Source: Gemmatimonadota bacterium (GTDB lineage: Bacteria > Gemmatimonadota > Gemmatimonadetes > Gemmatimonadales > GWC2-71-9). From it: a DNA stretch of 43,763 bases. Under the pieces are notes generated by a model. It worked only from the letters and a program-made list of their open reading frames with translations. It was not told the DNA's origin and ran no database searches. Both the position numbers and the translations under genes were made by a program. This document shows, one piece after another, positions 1-9,121 of this stretch. Positions within the stretch are counted from its first letter, which is position 1, and the number at the start of each line of letters is the position of its first letter. Location: contig QHUY01000060.1 of NCBI GenBank assembly GCA_003223415.1, positions 1 through 43,763 on the forward strand, read 5' to 3'.

Positions 1-1903
1 CCACAACGGTATTCACCAGCTCGAACAGCGGCCCCGCGAGCGTATCGCTCGGGTTGCGGGCAACCACCGTCCCCGTGTAGGCGCCGGGGCGTGTGAACGC
101 CGCGGCGTGATAGGCGACGGTGATGTCCGTGCTCACCGGGTTGGGCGTGACCGCGGCGGGGACGGAGAGCCAGGGAACATCGCTCGCCAGCGTGAACCGC
201 GCGGCCCGCAGCCCGCCGGCGTGGGCGACGTGGAACACCTGCAGCGTGTCGCTCGGGTCGGCGAGACCGTCGCGCCGGAAGGCCGCTGGGGCGCTGTCCC
301 CGGCGCGCACCACGTACGTCGACCCCTGGTGGTCGGCGCGCAGCCAGCGGTAGGCTCGCTCGATCTGCGGCACGCCGGCACCCTCGTCCAGGACGCTCAT
401 GCCCCCGCCCCCCCCCGCCCCCCAGACCGGGGTCGTGGATGCGCGGAGCGCCTGCATCACGTCGGCAGCGGCGAGCGGGCGGTTCTCCTGCGCCAGAGCC
501 GAGATCAGGCGCGCGGCGAGTCCGGCGGCCTGGGGCGCCGCCATACTGGTGCCGTACTTCACTTCATCCCCGGTGTTCCAACGCGGCACCGTCGAGTAGG
601 CGAACCCCGGCACCACCAGATCCGGCTTCGCCGTCTCGGCGCCGCGCGAGCTGAACCACGCCAGGATGTCGGGCGCAAGCTGGAGCCGCGGGCCCGACTT
701 CCGGAGGAAGGGCCCCGGCAACAGCGCGCCCGCCGTGAGCGCCAGATCGGCCGAGGCTGGGAAGCCGATCGTCGAGAGGCCAGGTCCGTCGTTCCCTGCC
801 GGCAACGTGAACACCACGTCGGGATGAGCGCGCAGAAAGGTGTTCACGATCGAATCAATCGCCGCCCGGCCCTCGAATTCGTTCCCCACGCCGAAGCTCA
901 TGTTGAGCACCAGCTGCAGGTTGCGCTCGGCGGCAAAGCGGGCCGCGTACTCCATGGCGCGCTGCATGCTGCCGTGCACCGAGATCCCGCCCCGCGCGTT
1001 GTTGGCGATCTTGAGGCCGAGGAGCTGCGCCCCGGGAGCGACGCCGTCGAAGCCGGCGACGTTGTAAAGGTTGTGCCCCGCGGCGATGCCCGCCACATGC
1101 GTGCCATGCCCCAAGGTTTCGAAGTACAAGTCGAGCACGGGGACGCCGTGGTCTTCGGAGAAGTTGGCCGCCAGCGTGAGGGGCTTCGTGCCGAGCGCGA
1201 TCGTCTGGCGCCCTCCCCCCTCGCGGTAATCGTGCAGCGGCTGCTCGTCCTCGAACGACCCGTCGAGGTTCGAGTCGAGGAACACAACCCAGCCGTCCGT
1301 CGCCCGGACGACGACCACGGGGAAAACGTCGGTGTTGTTCCCGTTGCCGTTCAGGTCGGCGGCGGGCGGTTTGCCGAGGGAGAGCTCGCGGAGCACGCCG
1401 GCGTACCAGGTCGTCCCAGTGGCGAGCCTGGCGATGCGTCGCGCTCCGCCGAGCGGCTTGCCGGCCACTGTCACGGTATCGCCGCTCACTCCGGACGGCG
1501 TCACCGGCGAGAGGGCGATTTTGCCTTCCCCCGAGAAATCCCGGAGGTCGAGGATCTTCGGTGCCCCTGTACTCGTGACGATCAGTCCGGGCACCCCCGG
1601 GTCCACGCCGGAGTCGAGGATCCCGATCAGCACCCCACGCCCGTCGTACGTCGGGTGGTCGGTCTGGAATCGGTCCACGCCGGTCCCCGACAGCGGCATC
1701 AGTCCTTCGAGGAACGCTTCGGCCGGCGGTGTGCTCGGCTCGGGCGCCGCGGGGGGGGCGGGGGCGGGGGTTCCAGCGACACCCGCCGGGGCCGGCGCCG
1801 CCCGGACCTTGGGGGTCGGCCGCTGGGCGGACGGCGGGCCACCGGCGCAGGCGGCGAGGAGGAACGCGATGGCGACGGATGGGATGGGGCGGCGCTGATT
1901 CAT
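1..1903 (-). CDS. Tripeptidyl-peptidase-II-like subtilase (S8), lipoprotein, 3' end cut by window edge
   Basis: Secreted or membrane-anchored serine endo/exopeptidase. The ORF track misses it because it has no stop in the window; I read it by reverse translation (634 codons visible). The ATG overlaps the upstream carboxyltransferase stop (ATGA). The N-terminus is a lipoprotein signal with lipobox LAAC, then a Pro/Ala-rich linker. Catalytic triad: Asp97 in ILDSGVDPG, His266 in GHGTHVAG, Ser453 in GTSMAAP; the oxyanion Asn lies in PAGND. About 170 residues separate Asp and His, far more than in subtilisin. That insert contains VVFLDSNLDGSFEDE, and the Asp motif reads DSGVDPGVPG, both like eukaryotic tripeptidyl peptidase II. 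After Ser the chain continues into a beta-rich region ending DTLAGPLFELVNTVV, again TPP-II-like. Family assignment to S8 is secure; the TPP II subtype is from remembered motifs. A poly-C tract (408-416) encodes a Gly run near residue 495. Confidence 0.93.
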   Translation of the reverse strand, partial: MNQRRPIPSVAIAFLLAACAGGPPSAQRPTPKVRAAPAPAGVAGTPAPAPPAAPEPSTPPAEAFLEGLMPLSGTGVDRFQTDHPTYDGRGVLIGILDSGVDPGVPGLIVTSTGAPKILDLRDFSGEGKIALSPVTPSGVSGDTVTVAGKPLGGARRIARLATGTTWYAGVLRELSLGKPPAADLNGNGNNTDVFPVVVVRATDGWVVFLDSNLDGSFEDEQPLHDYREGGGRQTIALGTKPLTLAANFSEDHGVPVLDLYFETLGHGTHVAGIAAGHNLYNVAGFDGVAPGAQLLGLKIANNARGGISVHGSMQRAMEYAARFAAERNLQLVLNMSFGVGNEFEGRAAIDSIVNTFLRAHPDVVFTLPAGNDGPGLSTIGFPASADLALTAGALLPGPFLRKSGPRLQLAPDILAWFSSRGAETAKPDLVVPGFAYSTVPRWNTGDEVKYGTSMAAPQAAGLAARLISALAQENRPLAAADVMQALRASTTPVWGAGGGGGMSVLDEGAGVPQIERAYRWLRADHQGSTYVVRAGDSAPAAFRRDGLADPSDTLQVFHVAHAGGLRAARFTLASDVPWLSVPAAVTPNPVSTDITVAYHAAAFTRPGAYTGTVVARNPSDTLAGPLFELVNTVV

Positions 1904-3480
1904 GGATGACTCGGCAGGACGAAGGGCCCGAGGTGGGGACCCGCGAACTGCGTGCTGGCCTCGAGGAGGAAGGCAAGTGTGTCGCGCGTCTCCTCCGGGA
2001 GCACGATGGCGTCCACGAAACCACGCGCGCCGGCGACCCGGGCGTCGAGCTGGTGCTCGTAATCCGTCCGCATCGCGTCCACGGCAGCGGCGTTCTCCGG
2101 CTGGGAGACGCCGTTCCCGAAGACGGCCTGTACGGCGGACTCCCCCTCCATCACGCCCATGCGGCCGGTGGGCCAGCTGAGGAGGAAGTCGGGGTCGAAG
2201 CCTTGTCCCGCCATCGCGTAGTAGCCGGCGCCCGACGCGTGGTTCACGGTGAGTACCAGCTTCGGCGTCGTCGCCGTGGCCATCGCCTCCACGAAGCGCG
2301 CCCCGGCGCGGATGATGCCTGAGTGTTCGGCCTCGGTGCCCACCATGAACCCCGACACATCCTGGACGAACAGCAGCGGCAGTCGCTCGCGGTCGGCGTT
2401 CTCGATGAAGTAAGCCACCTTGTCGGCGCTCTCGGTATAAATGATCCCGCCGATCTTGGGCGGCTCGCCCTTCTTGCCCCTAATCAGCTGGCGGGAGTTG
2501 GCGATGAGCGCGACGGGGTAGCTCGCGATGGCGCCGTGGCCACAGATCATCTCCGGCGCGACCTCCGGCTGGAATTCATCGAGCCGGCCGCGGTCGAGCA
2601 GGCAGTCGAGCACTCCTCGCACGTCGTAGCTCATGCGGTGGTCGGCGGGCAGGAGGTCGTACAGGTCGGCGGGATCGCGCTTGGGCTTCGCCGCCTCCCT
2701 CTCCCCCCCCCGTCCGGTCGGCGCCGCGCGCGGGAGGCGGGCCACGTACTCACGGATGCGCGCGAGGCATGCGGCATCGTCCTGGGCGCGGTAGTGGGCC
2801 ACGGCGCTGACGGTCGTGTGCGTCTTGGCCCCGCCCAGCGTCTCGCCGTCTACCGTCTGGCCGGTTGCGCCCTTCACGAGGTTCGGGCCGCCGAGCCCCA
2901 TGAACGAGGTCCCCTCCACCATGAAGATCACGTCCGAGAGCGCCGGCAGGTACGCTCCGCCCGCGATGCACGGTCCCATCACCGCGCTGATCTGGGGCAC
3001 TTTGAGGTAGCGCCGCATGATCGAGTTGTAGTAGAAGATGCGCGCGGCCCCGTACTGGCCCGGAAAGACGCCGCCTTGGTAGGGCAGGTTCACGCCCGCC
3101 GAGTCGACGAGGTAGACAATCGGGACCCGCTGGCGCATCGCGACCTCCTGCGCCCGGAGGATCTTCTTGATCGTCTCCGGCCACCACGAGCCGGCCTTCA
3201 CGGTCGCATCGTTCGCGACCACGACCACCGGCCGCCCGGCGACGCGGCCCACCCCGGTCACCACACCCGCCGCCGGCGCCTGCCCTTCGTACTGATCGTA
3301 GGCCACCAGCAGTCCGATCTCGAACCACGCTCCATCCGGATCGAGTAGCTTGGCTACTCGCTCGCGCGCCGTCAGCTTCCCCTGCTCGTGCTGGCGACGG
3401 ATCTTGTCCGGCCCGCCGCCCTGTTGCAGGCGCGCGCGCAGCTCCTGGTACTCGGCGGAGAGGGTCTTGAGCCGGGTCAC
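1900..3480 (-). CDS. Acyl-CoA carboxylase carboxyltransferase (beta) subunit
   Basis: Transfers the carboxyl group from carboxybiotin to an acyl-CoA, giving a malonyl-type thioester. The 526 aa length is normal for the family. Two crotonase-fold halves are visible: the N half has NDATVKAGSWWPETIKK and the oxyanion region around YLVDSAGVNLP; the C half has the second oxyanion turn near NHASGAGYYAMAG. The NDATVK/YLVDSAG style resembles 3-methylcrotonyl-CoA carboxylase beta more than classical PccB, which usually has a GGSLGE/LNDSGGARIQEG style. The mutase context would favour propionyl-CoA, so the substrate is open. The start is GTG, with no purine-rich Shine-Dalgarno visible. It lies 36 bp after the B12-binding subunit and overlaps the subtilase by 4 bp. 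No biotin carboxylase or biotin carrier gene is in the window, so its partner must be encoded elsewhere. Confidence 0.92.
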   Translation of the reverse strand: MTRLKTLSAEYQELRARLQQGGGPDKIRRQHEQGKLTARERVAKLLDPDGAWFEIGLLVAYDQYEGQAPAAGVVTGVGRVAGRPVVVVANDATVKAGSWWPETIKKILRAQEVAMRQRVPIVYLVDSAGVNLPYQGGVFPGQYGAARIFYYNSIMRRYLKVPQISAVMGPCIAGGAYLPALSDVIFMVEGTSFMGLGGPNLVKGATGQTVDGETLGGAKTHTTVSAVAHYRAQDDAACLARIREYVARLPRAAPTGRGGEREAAKPKRDPADLYDLLPADHRMSYDVRGVLDCLLDRGRLDEFQPEVAPEMICGHGAIASYPVALIANSRQLIRGKKGEPPKIGGIIYTESADKVAYFIENADRERLPLLFVQDVSGFMVGTEAEHSGIIRAGARFVEAMATATTPKLVLTVNHASGAGYYAMAGQGFDPDFLLSWPTGRMGVMEGESAVQAVFGNGVSQPENAAAVDAMRTDYEHQLDARVAGARGFVDAIVLPEETRDTLAFLLEASTQFAGPHLGPFVLPSHP

Positions 3481-3516
3481 GGGAGGAAGGCGGAGAGGGA
3501 GGCGCGGGGAGCGGGG

Positions 3517-3935
<419 letters not shown>

Positions 3936-3936
<1 letters not shown>

Positions 3937-5048
3937 CAGCGGCGGAATCTCAGGAGGGCTGCCAGGCCCTCCACGGCACGCCGCGCCCGCTGGTCGTAGA
4001 GCACGTCTACCTGGGCGCGCTGCCGCAGCCCGTCCTCCACCGCGTCGTCGATGCGGGCGTCGTCGTGGTGTCCGTCGGCGAGCAAGGTGCGCACTTGGCC
4101 GCGGTGCAGTGCCGTGAGCGTCGCCTCGATGCCGTTCACCGCCCACCCCGAGCCCACCCCGTCCCGCACCGCCTCGGCGTGCGTGCGCTCCCACGCGCGT
4201 TCCCGCTCCTCGCGCAGGGCAAGCGCCGCTTCCCGCACCTCGGCGAGGCTCACCGCCTTCGGGTTCAGCCGCACGACGCCGAGCACCAGGTCGTGCAGGT
4301 AGGTGTGCAAGTGCGGCAGCAGGGCGGCGGCGTCCACGCCCACGCCGGCCACCACTAGACCCACGAGCGGCCGCTGAGTGTGAATCTGGAAAATGTGGTC
4401 GGCGACCCGGGCGTAGTGCCGGTGCTTCTCCTCCCGGATGCGCATGTGGTAGTTGTGCTCGCCTGAGCCGCCCGCCGGCAGCCCGCCGCGCACCACCTGG
4501 CGCTCGCCGTGGAAGCGGCCGCCTCGCGAGGCGAGGGACGCGGCCAGGCCCGGCAGCTCCACCGTATCGAACGCCGACACCTCGAAAAAGCGGGCCCCTG
4601 TGCGGTCGCACGCCGCGACGAGCATGGTGCCGAATTCCTGCTCCAGCGCCACCAGCTCGCGCACCAACGGCGTCGGCTCGACCGCGAGCCGGGAGCGATG
4701 CACGTGTGGCACGGGCAGCACCTCGAACAGCCCAACCGCTGAGCAGGCGAACACCGCGATCCCGCGGGCGCGCGGCAGCCGGCCGGGCTCTTCGAAGTAC
4801 CCCAGCACGCGCTGCAGGTCGCTCGCGATCCCCTCGCGAGCAGCGCGCTCCTGGGGCTGCCTGGCGAGGTTCGCCAGCGCCTCCCTCACCCGGTTCTTGA
4901 TCTTGATGAGATATTTGCCCCGCGTCTTGTCGCGTGGCTCGAGCTTGAGATAGCACGACACCACCCGGTAGGATCCGGACGGCACCTCCGCCAGGCGCTG
5001 GATGGCGTCGCGCACGGCGTCGACGGAGGGGGCGGTCCCAACGGTCAC
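3936..5048 (-). CDS. Bacterial archaeo-eukaryotic release-factor-like protein (baeRF)
   Basis: 370 aa, GTG start 2 bp after the mutase stop. It resembles the eRF1/Vms1-like proteins of bacteria called baeRF. An N-terminal part contains [11 protein letters not shown] and [20 protein letters not shown] middle eRF1-domain-2-like part contains [11 protein letters not shown], followed by a loop [14 protein letters not shown] where eRF1 carries GGQ, then a helix rich in His/Arg ([15 protein letters not shown]). A C-terminal domain-3-like part runs from [12 protein letters not shown] to a terminal [11 protein letters not shown] do not see a GGQ; whether the nearby GERQ glutamine substitutes for it is unknown. 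Known or proposed activity of the family is hydrolysis of peptidyl-tRNA or related ribosome rescue. Here it sits between the two mutase subunits, which is unexpected. Family call is by motif memory; function is inference. Confidence 0.75.
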
Positions 5049-5050
5049 GG

Positions 5051-6613
5051 TCAGAAGAACACCGGTTCGCGGTACGCGCCGTACACGTGCTCGAGCGCGT
5101 GGCGGATCTCGTACAGGGTACAGTAGGCTCGGGCGCAGTCCAGCATCGGGCCGATGACGTTACGATCCTGCTCGGCCGCTTGCCGCAGCGCCTCGAGGCG
5201 GTCGGTCACCAGCGCGTTGTCGCGCTCGGCGCGTAGCCGGGCCAGCCGGTCCTTTTGATTCGCCTCGGCGTCGTTGGAGATCTTCAGGATCTCGACCGGG
5301 TGGTCGTCGTCGGAGACGAAGTCGTTGACGCCCACGATGATCTGGTCCTTCGCCTCCACCGCCCGCTGGAACTCCGCCGCCGATCGCGCGATCTGTCGCT
5401 GGAACCAGCCGCTCTCGATGCCCCGGACCACGCCGCCGATCGAATGGATCTCGGCGAACAGGGCTTCCGCCTCGCGCTCGAGCTGATCGGTCAGCGCTTC
5501 GACGTAATAGGATCCCCCCAGCGGGTCGATCACCTCCGCCACGCCCGTCTCGTGCGCGAGAATCTGCTGGGTCCGCAGCGCCAGCTGCACCGCCTGCTCG
5601 GTGGGCAGCGCGAGCGTCTCGTCCAGCGAGTTGGTGTGCAGCGATTGGGTGCCGCCCAGCACCGCGGCCAGCGCCTGGTAGGCCACCCGCACGATGTTGG
5701 TGAGCGGCTGCTGCGCCGTGAGGGTAACGCCCGCCGTCTGCGAGTGGAACCGCATCATCCCGGAGCGCGCGTGCTTCGCACCGTAGCGCTCCTTCATGTG
5801 GCGCGCCCAGATGCGCCGCGCCGCACGCAGCTTCGCGATCTCCTCGAAGAAGTCGTTGTGGATGTCCCAGAAGAAGGAGAGCCGCCGCGCGAAATCGTCC
5901 ACGTCGAGGCCCCGCGCGAGACCCCGTTCCACGTAGGTGAACCCGTTGGCCAGCGTGAAGGCCAGCTCCTGGGCCGCCGTGGCACCCGCCTCGCGGATGT
6001 GGTAGCCGGAGATCGAGATCGTGTTCCACTGCGGGGCGTGCCGCCCCGCCCATTCGAACACGTCCACGATGATCTTGAGCGCAGGCTCCACCGGATAGAC
6101 CCACGCGTGTTGGGCCATGTACTCCTTCAGGATGTCGTTCTGGATCGTGCCGCGCAGCTTCTCGCTCGGCACGCCCTGCCGCTCGGCGGCCGCGACGTAG
6201 AAGCAGAAGAGGATCGCCGCCGGACCGTTGATCGTCATCGAGGTGGAGACCTGATCGAGGGGGATGCCGCGGAACAGGTTCTCCATGTCGGCGAGGCTGG
6301 AAATGGCCACGCCGCACTTGCCCACCTCCCCTTCGGCACGCGGATGGTCCGAGTCGTACCCCATGAGCGTCGGGAAATCGAACGCCACCGACAGGCCCGT
6401 CTGCCCGTGCTCGAGCAGGAACTTGTAGCGCCGGTTCGTGTCCTCGGCCGTCCCGAATCCGGAAAACTGCCGCATGGTCCAGAGCCGGCCCTGGTACATC
6501 GTATGATGGATCCCGCGGGTGAAGGGAAACCTTCCCGGCTCGCCCAACTGCCGCGCCGGCTCGAAGCCGGCGAGCGTCTCCGGCCCGTACACTGGCTTCC
6601 GTTCGATGCTCAT
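5051..6613 (-). CDS. Acyl-CoA mutase large subunit (isobutyryl-CoA-mutase-like specificity residues)
   Basis: B12-dependent radical enzyme that interconverts linear and branched acyl-CoAs in a TIM barrel. At 520 aa it has the barrel only; the B12 domain is a separate gene. Clear family motifs: [54 protein letters not shown] (Tyr204-His205, matching Tyr243/His244 of the Propionibacterium enzyme) and [10 protein letters not shown]. With an offset of 39 to that enzyme, Tyr89 is replaced by Phe50 and Arg207 by Gln168, while Ser114 is kept as Ser75. Phe/Gln is the published signature of isobutyryl-CoA mutase, against Tyr/Arg in methylmalonyl-CoA mutase. The start overlaps the meaB stop (ATGA). Automatic annotation would say methylmalonyl-CoA mutase; I consider butyryl/isobutyryl-CoA or another non-carboxylated substrate more likely. 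Confidence 0.93.
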   Translation of the reverse strand: MSIERKPVYGPETLAGFEPARQLGEPGRFPFTRGIHHTMYQGRLWTMRQFSGFGTAEDTNRRYKFLLEHGQTGLSVAFDFPTLMGYDSDHPRAEGEVGKCGVAISSLADMENLFRGIPLDQVSTSMTINGPAAILFCFYVAAAERQGVPSEKLRGTIQNDILKEYMAQHAWVYPVEPALKIIVDVFEWAGRHAPQWNTISISGYHIREAGATAAQELAFTLANGFTYVERGLARGLDVDDFARRLSFFWDIHNDFFEEIAKLRAARRIWARHMKERYGAKHARSGMMRFHSQTAGVTLTAQQPLTNIVRVAYQALAAVLGGTQSLHTNSLDETLALPTEQAVQLALRTQQILAHETGVAEVIDPLGGSYYVEALTDQLEREAEALFAEIHSIGGVVRGIESGWFQRQIARSAAEFQRAVEAKDQIIVGVNDFVSDDDHPVEILKISNDAEANQKDRLARLRAERDNALVTDRLEALRQAAEQDRNVIGPMLDCARAYCTLYEIRHALEHVYGAYREPVFF

Positions 6614-7683
6614 CGGGTCGCTCCGCTCTTCACGTAATCGAGGATCTCGGCGGCGACCTCGTAGGGGTTACGGCGCCCGGCCGCCATGCCATCGAGCGCC
6701 TGTCCCAGCAGCGCTTCCGCCGGTGTGTCCCCCCAAATCCAGTGCCGCAGCGTCCGGTTCACGACCGCGCGCGTCCGCGCGGCGAGCCGCTCCCGCCGCC
6801 GCGCCTCGAGCCGGCCGGTCGCCTCGAGCGAGGCACGATGCCGGTCGAGCGCGTCCGCCACCTCGGCGATTCCCTCCCCCTTCACCGCCACCGCCGCCAG
6901 GACGGGGGGCTCCCAGTCGGACGGTCGGACCGTCGGACGGTCTGACTGAGAGGGCTTATCGTCCGACTGTCCGACCGTCCGACGGTCCGACGGAGTGGGG
7001 CGGTGATGTGGGGTGATGTTGCGGAATGCGTTGCCCCGCCGGATGCCCAGCATCACTTCCACTTCCTGCCGCAGTTTGTCGGCGCCAGGGCGATCGGCCT
7101 TGTTGACGACGTAGACGTCGGCGATCTCCATCACGCCGGCCTTCAGGGTCTGGATCCCGTCGCCCGACTCGGGGACGAGCACCAGCACGGTCGACTCGGC
7201 CGTGCGCGCGATGTCGAGCTCGGTCTGCCCTACCCCCACGGTTTCAATCAGAATGCGGTCGAACCCGAAGGCGTCGAGGACGTCCGCCACTTCCTCGGTG
7301 GTGGTCGCGAGGCCTCCCTGCGACCCCCGGGTGGCCATCGAGCGGATGAACACTCCCCGGTCCAGGCTGACGGACTCCATCCGGATCCGGTCGCCTAGCA
7401 GGGCCCCGCCCGTGAAGGGACTGGTCGGGTCGATCGCGATCACCGCCACGGTGAGCCCCCGGCTCCGGAACAACTGGACCAGCCGCTCAGCGAGGGTGCT
7501 CTTGCCGGCGCCCGGGGGGCCGGTGAGGCCGATGCGCCGCGCGCCCCGGCGGCCCAGGCGGCCGTGCACGTGCGAGAGCACCCGCTCGTAGCCGTCGCGC
7601 TGGTTCTCGACTAGGCTGATCGCGCGAGCCAGAGCGGCGGTGTCGCCCCGCGCGAGGCCGTCCAGGATTTGCTCAGTGCCCAT
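6610..7683 (-). CDS. meaB: MeaB/ArgK-type GTPase, mutase chaperone, with repeat-encoded insertion
   Basis: G3E-family P-loop GTPase that gates B12 loading and protects the mutase from inactivation; it precedes the mutase and overlaps it by 4 bp. Motifs: Walker A GPPGAGKST (residues 55-63), IDPTSPFTGGALLGDR, ETVGVGQTE, and NKAD for guanine specificity near residue 194. 357 aa, slightly longer than usual for the family. The surplus lies between the GTPase core and the strand beginning PPVLAAVAVKGEG: residues about 231-256 (SDRRTVGQ and SDRPTVRP blocks) are translated from an inverted pair of 8-bp repeat arrays. The reading frame stays open, so the protein is probably functional with an added hydrophilic loop. 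ATG start at 7683; 42 bp separate it from mgtE. Confidence 0.95.
   Translation of the reverse strand: MGTEQILDGLARGDTAALARAISLVENQRDGYERVLSHVHGRLGRRGARRIGLTGPPGAGKSTLAERLVQLFRSRGLTVAVIAIDPTSPFTGGALLGDRIRMESVSLDRGVFIRSMATRGSQGGLATTTEEVADVLDAFGFDRILIETVGVGQTELDIARTAESTVLVLVPESGDGIQTLKAGVMEIADVYVVNKADRPGADKLRQEVEVMLGIRRGNAFRNITPHHRPTPSDRRTVGQSDDKPSQSDRPTVRPSDWEPPVLAAVAVKGEGIAEVADALDRHRASLEATGRLEARRRERLAARTRAVVNRTLRHWIWGDTPAEALLGQALDGMAAGRRNPYEVAAEILDYVKSGATR
6916..6992. repeat. Inverted pair of 8-bp GTCCGACN arrays inside meaB
   Basis: Left arm 6916-6947 is four head-to-tail octamers of the GTCGGACN type (the last is GTCTGACT). A 13-bp spacer follows, then right arm 6961-6992 is four GTCCGACN octamers in the opposite orientation. 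The arms could form a long GC-rich hairpin. Eight bp is not a multiple of three, so the coding period is 24 bp or eight residues. A single four-unit array of the same octamer occurs at 19614-19645. Confidence 0.9.
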
Positions 7684-7725
7684 GCACTCTGAAAGATAAC
7701 CCGCGGCGGTGAGCCGGGGGCGGTC

Positions 7726-9048
7726 TCACAACAGCCGCCCCGCGAGCACTAGGCTGGCCACGGTGAAGTAGATCAGGATCCCGCTCACGTCCACGAGCGT
7801 CGCCACGAACGGCGCCGACGCGCTCGCGGGGTCGAACCCCAGGCGGCGCAAAATGAACGGCAGCATGGCCCCTGCCATCGTGCCCCACATCACGATACCG
7901 ACCAGGCTCGTGGCGACCGTGACGGCGATGGCGAAGTAGTGCGGCCCGTAGAGTCCGCCCGCGGCCTGCCAGACGAGGATGCGCAGGAACCCGATGACCG
8001 CGAGGACGCATCCCAGCGCGAAGCCCGCCCCGATCTCCCGGCGCAGCACGTGCCACCAGTCCCGCAGCCGCACCTCGCCCAGGGCCATGGCGCGGATCAC
8101 CAGCGTCGACGCCTGGGAACCGGAATTGCCGCCACTCGAGATCATGAGGGGCACGAACAGGGCGAGCACCACCGCGCGGGCGATTTCGTGCTCGAACCGC
8201 GCCATGGCTGTCGCCGTGAGCATCTCCCCCAGAAACAGCGACGCGAGCCACCCGGCGCGCTTGCGCACCATGCGCGCGAGGGCGGTCTTAAGATACGGGG
8301 CGTCGAGGGCCTCCGAGCCGCCGAGTTTCTGGATGTCTTCCGTGGCCTCCTCTTCGACGACCGCCACGACGTCGTCCGCGGTGACGACGCCCTTCATCCG
8401 GCCCGCGGCGTCCACGACCGGCGCGGCGACGAGGCTGTGCTCGGCGAACACGTGCGCGACCTCTTCCTGATCGGCCTCCGCCGGGATGGTGACGATGTCG
8501 GTGTGCATCAGCCGGGCCACGCTGGTGGTGGGGTCCTCCGCGATCAGGTCGGTCAACGTGACCTGGCCCACCAGCTTGCCCTCGGCGTCCAGGATGTAGG
8601 CGTACGTCGGCGTGTCGCGGCCGCTCCGCTCTTGCGCTTGTCGGCGGAAATAGCTCAGCGCCTCCGCGGCGGTCATCTCCGGGCGCACGCGGATGTAGCG
8701 CGGGTTCATGAGGCCGCCCGCTTCGTCCTCGGCGTAGGCGAGGAGCGCGGTGACCTCGGCGCGCGTCGGTTCGTCGAGGAGCGCGAGCAACCCCACCCGC
8801 TGCTCGGCCGGGGCGGCCTGAATCAGATCGGCGACGTCGTCGGGGGCGAGCAGGCGCACCCACGGGCGGCGCTCCGCCGGTTGGAGCGCGAGCACCACCT
8901 CGGCCTGGTCGGCGGCGCTGAGGTCGAGGAAGAACTCGTGCCCGACGTCGGGCGGGAGCTGCTTGAGGCGCCGGGCGCGATCACTCGCGGCGAGACGGGG
9001 CCACGCTTCAGCCACATCGAGATAGGTGAGCTCTTTTTTCTTGGGCAT
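7726..9048 (-). CDS. mgtE: MgtE-type magnesium transporter
   Basis: Inner-membrane Mg2+ channel/transporter, 440 aa from the chosen ATG (MPKKKELTYLDVAE). The ORF track extends 52 residues further upstream with low-complexity sequence that overlaps nothing conserved. Domain order: N-terminal superhelical MgtE_N (about residues 10-120, DLSAADQAEVVLAL), tandem CBS domains (about 125-245; GGLMNPRYIRVRPEMT, MHTDIVTIPAEADQ), then five C-terminal membrane helices. PLMISSGGNSGSQAS marks the conserved pore region. The CBS and N domains close the pore when cytosolic Mg2+ is high. It follows two CorC/CBS proteins, another family tied to Mg2+ and Co2+ handling. Confidence 0.96.
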   Translation of the reverse strand: MPKKKELTYLDVAEAWPRLAASDRARRLKQLPPDVGHEFFLDLSAADQAEVVLALQPAERRPWVRLLAPDDVADLIQAAPAEQRVGLLALLDEPTRAEVTALLAYAEDEAGGLMNPRYIRVRPEMTAAEALSYFRRQAQERSGRDTPTYAYILDAEGKLVGQVTLTDLIAEDPTTSVARLMHTDIVTIPAEADQEEVAHVFAEHSLVAAPVVDAAGRMKGVVTADDVVAVVEEEATEDIQKLGGSEALDAPYLKTALARMVRKRAGWLASLFLGEMLTATAMARFEHEIARAVVLALFVPLMISSGGNSGSQASTLVIRAMALGEVRLRDWWHVLRREIGAGFALGCVLAVIGFLRILVWQAAGGLYGPHYFAIAVTVATSLVGIVMWGTMAGAMLPFILRRLGFDPASASAPFVATLVDVSGILIYFTVASLVLAGRLL

Positions 9049-9121
9049 AGGAAAGAAAAGAAAGGCCTCGCCCGGCCGCGGCGCCACCCTGGCGGTCGCA
9101 GCGGCGAAGCGCCGTTGGCGG

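Noticed and set aside
107-1909. 600 aa plus-strand ORF at the left edge
   Set aside because: Antisense to the subtilase, whose Asp/His/Ser motifs decide the coding strand.
5255-6637. 460 aa plus-strand ORF opposite the mutase
   Set aside because: Shadow of a highly conserved enzyme frame.
6916-6992. Short CRISPR-like array in meaB
   Set aside because: Units are contiguous 8-mers without unique spacers and lie inside a coding gene; no cas genes.
6610-7683. meaB as a frameshifted pseudogene because of the repeat
   Set aside because: The reading frame is continuous and the conserved C-terminal part follows in frame.
9049-9121. Terminator or promoter in the gap before mgtE
   Set aside because: GC-rich with partial dyads but no convincing stem-loop with T-run or promoter boxes.
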